DNA from: Hymenopus coronatus
Lineage: Eukaryota; Arthropoda; Insecta; Mantodea; Hymenopodidae
Length of the DNA stretch: 64,000 bases
Direction: 5' to 3'
Assembly (NCBI GenBank): GCA_030762935.1
Contig: CM060887.1
Span: 17,104,501 to 17,168,500, forward strand
Position numbers and translations under genes: made by a program. The notes below the pieces were generated by a model. The model searched no databases, was not told the origin of the DNA, and worked only from the letters and a program-made list of their open reading frames with translations. Below, in pieces: positions 37,301-49,300 of the stretch (positions are counted from its first letter, which is position 1; the number at the start of each line of letters is the position of its first letter).

Positions 37301-40300
37301 GAAACTATTGAAACACATAACTGGAAAGTAGGAATTTTCATTTGGAAAAACAAAAATAGGTTAAGAACTTCGATATCCCCCAGGGCAACTCATTGTACAA
37401 ATTCATAGAGCCACCACCAGTTCAAGCAATGGATTGATCAGCATCACCACTAGCAATTAGATGATGTCTGGTTGACAATGGAGGAAACGAGCCTCCAAAA
37501 CATGTTCCAGGAAATTTAAATGTGAGTGTTGTTTATTGTCATTAATCAATTCAATGTTTACTTTTAATTCGATCTCAACAACACTGTCATCAACTTCCAA
37601 AATAAGAGTTTTATTTGTGTGTCTAAAGAGGTTGCAGTTAATTGGTCTGGGCAACCCTAATCTTTTTTCCATGAAGGGATCAGAAAGCTTCCTATCCGAT
37701 GGAGAAAACATATTTCTGTTGTAGGAAGTTATGTAGAAAAATAAGGCTCCCCATTTGTATATCACCAATAAAGTTGTTTTAAAAATTCCAGTTTCTGTTT
37801 AAATGGCTCTCATAAAAACATGTATATTCCACAACAATGGTAAAACATATATATATATAATTGAGACTTTACAGAAACATCTGTTATTTTGACAGCTTGA
37901 ATGGAAATAAACTTAGTAGTTCAATTTATCCTAAAATATGTTTCTGAAGCAATCAAAGCCTGAATTAAATAATTTGTCTAAAGCTAAAATTTTCTTGAAA
38001 ACATTTTTTGACCAAAAGTTCCTATAAGCATTTCTCCTGATATAATTAAATGAATGTGGAATGCTTTGAAGTTTTAAAATTGTTTTGAGTTGCATTTGTT
38101 AATATATGCATGCAACTTAAAAACAGTTAAGAAAATATATTTTTAGTTTTTAGTAATGTAAATGTAGCAGATGTTAATTTCAGTGGACACTGTAGACATC
38201 CTCCATGAAGACATGGAGACATCTGGTGCATTAGCTGGTAACTTTTATGGAGTTGTGAGATGTACACAGATCTCTCACTAGTCAAGCCATAATTGAGGAT
38301 GATGTCCTGCATGTTCTAGGGGTAAAATGCTAGCCCCTGGCTCCCAAGGTAGCAGGTTCAAATCTGGCAGAGGGTGATGGATTTTTTCAGGGGTAAAAAT
38401 CCTAAGAAAGGCTTGCTTCTGAAGGAAAGTAATCCGGTGCTCCCATGTCATAGAGTTATGGCACCTAAAAGAACCTCAAGCCTCATAAAAAGGCCTCTGA
38501 GCAAAATTTCACACCCAGTATAGAATGGGCTATTGAGAACTATAAACAATTTAGATCTTGATTGATGTTTGCAGGAGTTTAGTGACAGTGACAGATAAAC
38601 ATTCAAAAAAATCACTTACCACCCCGAGCATTTAGAAAATTAAAAAAGATCTTCAAAGAACATCACCCTAGCTCCAATAAACAGATTTTCTGTCATAAAA
38701 TTACTAAATTCAAAAATAAAAGATGAATATATCAAATTAAATGCACAAATTGTGAAAAGTTCTACATAGGACAAACCAAAAGAAGTTTAAAAATCAGATC
38801 CAAAGAGCACTTTAGAAACCTAAAATTGAGACAAGAAGATAAATCGGCAGTAGCATTTCACTTTTGGAAAGAAAACAACAATCTAGGTCCAAATCCAAAA
38901 TTGCTTAAAACCATGTCAGGCCACAATGAACTCACAACCTGGGAAAACATCCTCATATGGAAAAATAAAGATCGGCTAATAAACTTTGAAATTCCGCCAG
39001 TAGACAGCTTAGTTAAGAAGTTCATCATTTTGCCACCAGAGAAGAGTGTACATGCAAATGCAGCCAGCAATGGCAGTTGGACCCGTGAGGTTGAAAATGA
39101 AAGCATAGGCTTTCGAAACTAGTCCCTCATAATAACAATGTAAGTGACGTAGTGTTAAAAAACCAACTCAACAAATTAATAAAACATATAATTTAGACCT
39201 TGTTAAAACATACCATTTATGGACATCAGTGACATTGAAGCTATGCAGATTTCTTAGATATTGAATCTGCTGATTAATATATCATTCCTCAAAATAAATT
39301 TGAGCCTTATAATATTCCATTATTTGAAGTAGATAATGATACAACTTTACCATTGAAGGAATGGGCTCAAGTTCTGATTTTTCTTGTACTTATATATATT
39401 TTTTGTTTACATTTCCCAATACTTTTCTCAAATGAGAAGTTATCATTGTTTGCCTGCAAGTTTTTTTTTTCCCCATCCTGGTCATGCAAGAAGAAAGGAA
39501 TTACTTTAGTGTAGTGCATTCTCTTATTTCCCCTGTACCTATAAGAAATATGTAATTAAACAATTTCTGTTAATATTTATCTTGATTAGCATGATTTAGA
39601 TAGAAGAAATTAAGCTTTTATAGCAATATTAATATAAAAATAATAGTTGCAACAAATCTTCACTTATCTTTTGGAATCCTTGCTTGGACTAGTTTCACAA
39701 TGATTTCATTGCATTATCAACATATCCTTTTGGTCTCTTTTTTGATGCTGTTTATTTACACTCTTATGGTTACTGCTACTAGGTGGATTGTGTACTAATG
39801 CATTGCTAACTACTGGAATCAAAACAAATTTGGTAAGAGTGTCAGTTGGAGGTATATCAAAATTCATTGCATGATTTCTATACTTTAATATAAATATTTT
39901 CTCCCAAACCATTAAATCTATGGGCCCATTTAAGTGTTTTAATAATTTAACATCTGGATTTATTTCATGATTAAATTTCCAAAAATGTTCTGCTACAGCT
40001 GATTTATCAATTTGTTTGTATTTAATATTCCTAAAGTGTTCTTTTACTCTGGTTTCCAAATGACGTTTAGTCTTACCAATACAAACAAAGTCACAATTTA
40101 AACAGTTTAATTGATAAATGCCAGATTTTTTATTTTTTGAAATTTCATCCTTTTTAGAAAAGCCTAACAAATTGTTTATACTGTATTTATTTTGAGGAAC
40201 CAATATTATGCCATGCTCTTTGAAAATATTTGTGAATTTTTTATTTGCCCAAGGGTGATAAGTAAATTTTTTAAAAATGTAATTATCTTTTATTTTCTTA

Positions 40301-43300
40301 AGCATAGAAATATCTTTAATAGCTTTTTGACATTTAAACTTCTCAGTTTTTTTATTTATAAAATCAGTATTAAAACCATTAATTAAAGCAGTGTTAATAA
40401 TGTGTTTATATTCTTTATAGAATTCATCTTTATTAAGGGGTAAATTAATTAACTTATAAATTAAACTTATAATTGTAAAAAGAAGTTAGTAACAGTGAAG
40501 AATAACACAAATATTAATATAAAAATAATAGTTGCAACAAATCTTCACTTATCTTTTGGAATCCTTGCTTGGACTAGTTTCGCAGTGATTTCATTGCATT
40601 ATCAACATATCCTTTTGGTCTCTTTTTTTTTTTTATGTTTATTTACACTAAATATTTGTAAATAAACAACATCAAAAAAGAGACCAAAAGGATATGTTGA
40701 TAATGCAATGAAATCATTGCGAAACTAGTCCAAGCAAGGATTCCAAAAGGTAAGTGAAGATTTGTTGCAACTATTATTTTTATATTAATTATAAATTAAA
40801 CTATTAAAAACAGCAAATTTATGTGAAAAAGGGTTAAATCCATTATTTTTATATAATTATCAGTGTGGGTTTGCTTTCTGTATATTCCAAAATTCAATTT
40901 ATTGTCTTTTTTTATTATTTTTAAATCCAGGAAAGGGAGATAGCCATCACTTTCAGTTTCTAATGTGAATTTTATAGCCTTATCTTATAAATTTAAAAGT
41001 TTTAAAGCATCATTTACATGTTTATCAGGAACAATAGCAAATATATCGTGTACATATCTATACCAAGTTTTAAAAATTAGAGGGAATGCTTTAGTGACCT
41101 GCATTTCAAAATAGCTCATGAAATAGTGACCTGTATTTCAAAATAGCTTTAATTAATGGTTTTAATACTGATTTTATAAATACAAAAATTGAGAAGTTTA
41201 AATATAAAAAAGCTATTAAAGATATTTCTACGCTTAAGAAAATAAAAGATAATTACATTTTTAAAAAATTAATAATTTACTAATATTTGTGTTATTCTTC
41301 ACTGTTACTAGCTTCTGTTTACATTTATAATTTTATAGCAATAGTCTGTTGCAAAATAGAGAAAGTCATATGAATGGAACATTTTGTCTAGTTGCCTTAT
41401 ATCTCTCATTCCTATCTTATCCAAAGCTCTGCCTATCATCTATTCTTGTTTGAAATGATCTTTTAGAGATTCACACAAATCTTTAATGTATCTCAGCTTC
41501 TCTTTGAACAAAACCTGCACAATACTTCAAAATTCTTACCACAGTTATTCCTTACCTACCTGGTCTTAAATCTGCCAGTGCTAGTTCTCTTTGATAGTCA
41601 TGAGAGTCATATATCTATTGAAAAAATGCCATATTATATATTACATAAATAATTCAGTGCAGCTCTGAAAAAAATATGCAAATATCACTTGTTAAATTGT
41701 TAACGTATTACTTTCTCTACACATACAATGTACATACTGTATAGAGAAGATATTGTATTACACCCAAAAATTTTATACCGAGATTTCACTGAAAATACAT
41801 GTTTTGGGACCCCCTGAATCCAAAAGAAAGCATTAGATAAAGGTCCATGGATGTGGGTGTGAACAGCATAGCTCAAAACCGAAAAGAGTTTAAATGTTTA
41901 AATATTGGTATTTAAATGGAGTATCTTCCAAAATTGCAACATGAAGATTTTCAAGAAAGTCCCCTCACCCCAAACTACCCTTTACATGGAAAAATGTTCT
42001 AAAAATTTGTTTATCTCAAAAATGGCTCTAACAATTTTGATTAAAATACCATTTATTTAAGCCCTTTCCATCACAAATGTATATCTTGAATTTTCTGGGA
42101 ATAGCTTCTGAAAACCTGTTTATTCTGGATGAATTTTTTTGAATGTTGCATAACTGGTAAACTGTAAGAGATAGACAAAATCTAGTGTACAAAAAATGTA
42201 GATCTCGTTAAAACATACAATTTATGTCATACTCTTTTTTTGTGGGGTGGACTGTTTTTGAGGCATTCCTTGTTATTAGTTTCAGTTTTTAAAATACTTG
42301 AACATTTTGTCAACTTCTGGTCATGCAAAGAAATGGAATTCAGTCCTATAGCAACCCATTTTAAAACATTTGATTGCCAATTCAGCCTAGTGTATTCTCA
42401 TATTTCTCTTCTACTTATAAGGAACTAAATAATACACCCGTTTCTGCTAATGTTTATCTTGATTAGCATAAAGTAGATAGAAGAATAAGCTTATTAACAA
42501 TAAGTTGTTACAAATGCTCTACAAAATGTAGAGAAAGTCACGTGAATGGAACACATCAGATTTCTTTTTGATTGACTGTATATTTCCAAATATTTATTGA
42601 TTGTTCAGAAATTAGGTTGCTCACATTAACGTATATCTTTATTTTTTGTAAAGGGAAAGTAACATGGGTTTGGTGAAGCAAGTGCTGGCATCATTATATA
42701 AGAAGAATATCCAACGTCTCACAAAGACATTCCTTACTCTTTCACTTTCTGATGTTGCAAGTAGAGTGCAGTTATCAGGCCCATCAGAAGCAGAAAAATA
42801 TATTCTGAATATGGTAAGTATGAACACATTACCAAAGCTTTGCTTTTTCATCTCTGCTCTCTAATTTGAATAAGATTTACAAATCTCATTGATATATGCC
42901 TGGAAGGATTTTTATCCGGTAAAGATGTTAATAACTCTCAGGTCTACAGACAGTGGGCTCTAGAGCCGGTCAAGTCAGCTTTCAGTCTCGCTCGTTTCTC
43001 GCTGCTGCTTAGCACACCTCTCGCAGCTAGTAGATGCAGCTAAACACATAGCTGCACCAGAGAGGTTGACTAACGAGAGTATGGGAGTCTCAATTCTCGC
43101 AAGACTCATAAGTCTCGTTAATAGCAAGTTTGCTATGCAATGTGCAGAAACTTGCATAATCAGTTCTGTAAGTTATATTATTTCATCTGTTTAAATGATT
43201 TAAGATTTAAATAGCCTACCAGAATAAAGATGATATTTAAATATCCACACTAGGAAAGGGTTAAAAACGAAATGTGGTACCAAGGAATCTGCAGATGTAT

Positions 43301-46300
43301 GTGCGTGGTCTCCACTTTTATTACAAAAATAAGTGTGTATAACTTTTATTACTCCAAGACTTTTATGTTGCAAGAAGTAATTGTATTTTCAGTTGTAATC
43401 TGAACGTGTTTATACATAGTAACACAAAGTATAGGTATATCATTAACGATTAATGTCGCTGATTCAAACCGTTTACTGTGAACACATTTGGGATATATGT
43501 ACTGTTAAACGATGAATCATCTTGCGCTATTACTAGGGCCCAGATTTTTAGCTTTTTATAAATGAGTTTTAGCCTTCTATTAACCTCTATAGGTTTTTAA
43601 ACAATTTTCCTAGCTTTCTAACAATGTTCCTAGCTTCTTCTTCTTTTTTTTTTTTAATCTATTTAAGGAAGTTGTCGACAAACATCTTTTATAACATAAT
43701 ATAGATAAAATATGAAAACTGTTTTACTTCATGAAAGCATGCTATTAATATGTACTGTAATTTAAGGTAATAAACATTTTAACTAAAAATGTAGCATGTA
43801 TTTTTAATATATAGCACTCATTTAAAACAAACTTTACATTTCAGTAGTTTTGCTGTACACACCTAGCCACATTGTTCTGTTGTTTTTTAATATACTTCTG
43901 TAGGCAAAAAAATATCTTTCAACACTGCAAAATGCTGCTGGCATATATTTCATATACACAATTTCTGTACCAGGATAAAAATCCTGATAAATTCTTTCCC
44001 TGGCTAACCCCTCGTGTACATTCCAAACAGGCCTAAATGAATTGTTAAACAAAAGCTGTAATTAAAATGAATTGAAGAAAAAATTGATACATTTTCTATT
44101 GAGGTTAAAAATAAATAAATAAAACTTAAGTTTAGTGAGCTTTGAATCTTAATGTCCCATTTACCTTTTGTTTTTTAAGGTTGAATAATATTCACAGATT
44201 AGCTCCAAACAGCTTGAAACATAAAAGTACTTTGAAACTCTTTAACTTACAGAGGAAAAAATAGGTTAAATCCTAAAAATCTGGGCCATAGTTATTATGT
44301 GACTAGTTTATACTAAGGATTATAATTATGTCAACCTACTTCATCTGTAGTTACGAGAATATTCAAGTTGCATCACTCTTGAGCACTAGTTCTTGATACA
44401 CGAGATTCTCATTGCCACACTCGAGAGTGGCGTGGCTTACAAGTAAAAATAGAGAATGCCATGGATGTTGGCCGTCTCTAGTGGGCTCATTTGACTTCGC
44501 CTGCCTCTGCAGACCTAAGCTGTCAGGAAGGAAAAAAAAAGTAAAGAGAAGGGTGGGAAAAGTGTTACTTTCTTGAATAATTATCCTGTTATACTAATTT
44601 TGGAATAGAAGAGAAAATAGTATGTTGGAATGTTAGTAATGGCTGAGCTACATGTTTTGTTATAAACATTTTACTGTACTAGTAAACTGCAGATACACTA
44701 GATTAGACTCTGGTTAGTAATTTCTTTCCAGGAACTAAGTTTTATTAGCAGTGGTTAGAATATTTATAAGCAGTAGAGGTTCCATCCAGTAAGACAGTAT
44801 AAGATATTAAAAACAGAACAACATTTGTAATTAAGAAGCCACTTTTCAAATCAGAATTCTTAGAACTCAGATTTTCCAAATTAGCAGCATTCGGGGCTAT
44901 TCCGTAACTTTGTTATTAAGAAGTTGGCTTCAATTGTGTGTTAAGCTTAAAAAAAGTTCCTCTATTTGGCATTCTGTAAATTCGTTAGTTACTACAATGT
45001 TTGTTTCTTCATAATTTGTTAAGCAACTGGAGTGACTAATCAAACATTTATAGTTGTGCAATAGTGTCTTATTTTCTTGCTGTCAAATCACTGGAATACC
45101 AACTATTGAGTATTTTTGTTACTTTTGCTTGTCGAGATGGAGAGAAAGATTTTGCATGATAAATATAAAATAAAGTAATGTGGATTTTTTTAAATCTCAT
45201 CATTACTTAGAACAAGAAGTATCTTTAAAGAATTAGATATGCTATGGGGGAAACTTGCACAGCAACGGAACAGCTGTGGCAGTGGCCCTGTAAAATGAGA
45301 TTTAATTTTAGGTTAGAAGACACCAGAAAAATAATTAACAGTACAGAATTGGATTTTCATATTACCGTATTTTTCCGAATACAAGACAACCCTCATTTTT
45401 CAGAATTTAATTTTGGAATAATTTAGCATATTATCTACATATATAAAAAGAAGACATGTTTAAAAGACATATATAAAAAACATTTTTAAATAAAATTTAA
45501 AAGTTTGCCATATATTTTGAACAAACTGATGGACACTAAGCTGATGATTAAGTTCCTCTTTTTTTTGTGTAATACTGAATTTGAATTTGCGTGGAAATTT
45601 ACGTTTTGAGTGGAGAGAGGAGTATGGAAATGTACGGTATGGGGTACAACATGATGGCAACGGTGACAGCAGCGTAACTGTAAGAACAGTGATGGATATG
45701 ATTTATGTTTAGACAACATTTAATGTTTTTGCCTAATTTGAATTTGCACAGAAATTCACATTGTGAGCAGGAGAAACAGAGAAGGGAGAATGTAAATGTA
45801 CTGTATGTGTGCGATGATTTGACATGTCGGTGGCATTTTCTGCAGGGTAGTCATAGCAGCAATGATGGATATGATTTTCTATTTAGACCACATATTTTAT
45901 ATTTTTTTTACCTAATTTGAATTTGCACAGAAATTAAATTACAAACGGGAGAGAGATGGAGAAGAGAGAACGGAAATGTACCAGTATGTCTGCGATTGGT
46001 GGGACGGCAGCAGCTTATCTGAATGACAATTATGGATACGATTTTCAATTAAGACGAATACTTCATATAATATATTGCAAAACTTTTTACCTAATCTGAA
46101 TTTGTGCCTAAATTTATATTTTGGATGGAGAGACAGAGAATGGAGTACGGAGATATATGGAATGTGTGTGATTGTAGATAGAATGTGATGTCAGTAGCGG
46201 GGGAGCATAGCTGCAAATATGATTTGGAATGCTATTTTCTATTAAGACAACATTGAAGCCCTCTAATTTTATTTTACTCTCGGAGAGTAATCCTTTTTTT

Positions 46301-49300
46301 TTTTTTTCCTTCTAATGAGAATGCTCATAGGCTCATTAACAGCTAATTTTTGGCACAAAATGAAACAAAAAAAATCTATCACTTATGTTGCAACCTTGGA
46401 GGTAATCTATGCCATCTCCCCCAGGCTTCGCTACTGCTGTACCCATGAATGGTATTTTGGACAAAATGTCTGAAATACCATTCTCCGTGTGTGTTCGGAA
46501 AACATTGCGAATGTAAGACGACCCCCAGTTCTGAGCATTCAAATTTTGAAAAAAATATTGTCTTGTATTCGAATAAATACAGTATTTTGATACAAGTTTC
46601 ACTGATGCATATCAAACCATAACTATTGTTTAATTTTCTTAATGGCTTTTGCATTTAGTAATACTTTTTGAATATACTAGTTGTCATACAGATTTTTCTG
46701 AAGCTTAAATGTATACCATCAAGCATAATTAAGTAGGTATTTGTACTTTTTTGTTCAATGTTTAGCTTTAGTTCAGTTCTGTATAAATGTTCCTTTATCT
46801 TAATGTTTGAATGAAATCATAATTTGTTTCCAGTAATTATCCATAATATTTTAGGTATTCGTTAACCAAAAGATCTTAGGGAAAAGAAGGGTTTCACTTG
46901 TTCTATTATCTGGTGAAATGTTGCTCCTATTAGTATTTTTGGATTATTTTTCATATGCTAATTTGTTAGTATATATAAATTAAAATAATTTAATTCACTT
47001 TAAAACCAACCTCACAGCATTCTGTTATGCTTTTCCCGACACATTCCATTTCCTATGTTTATGAAAAGCTAGTAAATAGCTTTCTGCTAGGCGCCTATTT
47101 TAGAAAAGGGTAAATTCTCATAAAATGATTTTGGAAACAAAACTGTATCACTACAATATCTTAGAGCCTTCAAAAATGCTCAGTTCCTAATCTTAACCTA
47201 AAAATGAAGTAAATATATTCGTGAATGATGCAAACCAATACAGTAATCGTCATTTTGCCCTAAAATTCTTAAATTAATAATTGTTACCGCTTATTATGAT
47301 ACAGCATTACATACTGTTTATTTTACAGTTAAACTGTGACTCTTAAAAGCTATGTTGGGAACATCATTTCACACAGAATATTGCTTACCTAAGCATAATA
47401 TGTAACATACTATAAAACCTATAAATATTTAATAGTTAATTTTTTATCATACATTTCCTGTTAGAACAATATTAAAATAATTACAGAATAGCCCTGATTG
47501 TGTTGAGAACAATGGCAGAAGATACATATAGAGTACAATAGTTTGTTTTGTACACATTAATTTCAGATTGAGGATGGTGACATTTTTGCTACAATCAACC
47601 AGAAGGATGGAATGGTGATATTTCATGACGATCCTGAGAAATATAATAGTCCAGGAATGCTGAGACGGCTTGAGGAAGAGGTATACCAATATATATTACA
47701 AACAGATATACTGACTGTGTTAAATGTAGGTTATATTTAGAATACTTGCTGAATATATTGTCCAGTGGAGTGGTTACCATATTAAAAGGTTAATTCTTGA
47801 TTGCAAGTTATCTAAAATTACTTGAAAAATCACTTTAAAAATATTTTTTATGTGCTTAAAATTAATTCAAAATGATATAAAGAGAAAACAAAAAACTACA
47901 TAAGAACAGTGGCCTAAAATATTTTGTGTATTACCTACACTAGTTTCTTTACCCTTATTTTCTCTCTATTCTCATTGCACATTTCATTGTAGTTACAAAG
48001 GAAATGCAAGAGGCTGAAGCAATAGCACAATTTTGAAAATTCATACTTTTTGCATGATAAAATAACTCTGTAATATTTATCTTAGCATCTGGATATCTAA
48101 GCCAAAGCCAGGATCTATATTGCAAGTTCATCATCTATGATTTAATTCATTTATAATTGTGAGGACCGTTTTTGTTTTCTTCTTCTTTTTCTTCCAATCT
48201 CTGATAGGCTATAAATAAAAGACAAGATCATAGAAAACAATTATTTTATTACTAAAAGTTTTATATACTTATGGTTACTTTTCAACATAATCACCAAAAG
48301 TTGAGACATTTATTGTACCTGTGCACAAGCTTTGCAATACCCACTTCAAAAAATGTTGCCGCCAATGATCAATGATTTCAAATGAGCATTGATGATATGG
48401 GTGCTCATGTAAATAGGCACACATGTACAGAAGCAAATCAAGTGCACATTCATTGGCAGATGCCACATTCACACAGTAGTTTGCTGAATACTAACAAAAA
48501 TTACTGGATCTCCTCTATTTTACACAACAACAGTATGTTTAAACTCTTATTATGTAAAGTTACAGCAAAATAAATCTAAAGTAAGCAATCAAATTGGACT
48601 TGATTAGAATATGAGCAAGCAGCATGTGCAGACTGCCTCTTGCTGATGAGCTTTGGAAACAGGAAGGTGAGACTGTTAGTACCTAAACCATAATGGCCAA
48701 AAAGTGCATTTTGTTAATCATCACAGAGGTAAGCCTTTAATGAGTGGTGAAAAAGTTGTAATTTTGAACTGTTTCACAAACTATATAAGAAATATCCCAC
48801 ATTGACCATCAAGGATGTTGTTAAGTGTGACAACAGAGGTGTGTGTGTGCATTAAGTATAAATTCTTTGCATAGTGAAAGGTAAAAAATATGCAAGTTAA
48901 TCGCACCTGGAAAATCAAGGAAGCGTAAAAAGCCTGTGCTAGAGTTCAGTGTGACGAAGAGATTGTTTCCTAGGTGCATCAAAAAGTTAATTTCTTCCGC
49001 ATTCAAGCAAACAACTTTTTATAAGCTGTTACTTAACATTGATTTTGCATTCTGGAAAGGAAATGGAAGAATATCATTGTTGACTGTGAGGTGGTGTTAA
49101 ATTTCCACGTGCAGACAGGAAAGTCGGAAGCTGTATTTCCTCAACAAAACCTAAGTAAATGAAGGCCACACAATTTCTTAGGTATGGGTAGACATCACCA
49201 TTAAGAATAAAACGCAAACAGAAAGAGATGGAGGGAGAGGGAAAGAGTAGAAATCTGGTCTGGATGAAATACGAACTCTTTCAGATTGGGTATGTTTTTC

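Larger units (their letters stand above)
34575..37812 (+). mobile_element. Mariner relic split by a PLE insertion (COPS3 intron 5)
   Basis: The left end CCATTCAAATATAAACCAGA and the right end (minus strand) CCATTTAAACAGAAACTGGA are diverged inverted repeats. The transposase's N-terminal and catalytic parts lie at 34700-35715, and only its last codons (VVGSYVEK, stop at 37740) lie on the far side of the PLE at about 35750-37690. Boundaries of the PLE insertion are approximate. Confidence 0.6.
38561..39188 (+). mobile_element. PLE 3' fragment with 13-bp target duplication
   Basis: Flanked by AATTTAGATCTTG (38548-38560) and AATTTAGACCTTG (39189-39201), one mismatch. It contains the GIY-YIG half of a PLE and a terminal region with a hammerhead-like motif. 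It is 5'-truncated: no reverse transcriptase. Confidence 0.7.
39628..41330 (-). mobile_element. Penelope-like element inserted in R1, perfect 12-bp target duplication
   Basis: TTTTATAGCAAT occurs at 39616-39627 and again at 41331-41342, exactly flanking the insertion. On the minus strand it has a leader of about 50 bases (GCTAGTAACAGTGAAGAATA within it), an inverted piece of its own ORF (41161-41280), a reverse-transcriptase C-terminal part, then endonuclease and tail. A palindromic insertion at 40468-40788 splits it. A 5' inverted segment is typical of Penelope-type insertions. Confidence 0.85.

Noticed and set aside
43000..43150. Palindromic CTCG-rich block suggestive of a regulatory structure
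   Set aside because: It lies just inside the end of the hAT-like relic and is better explained as subterminal transposon sequence.
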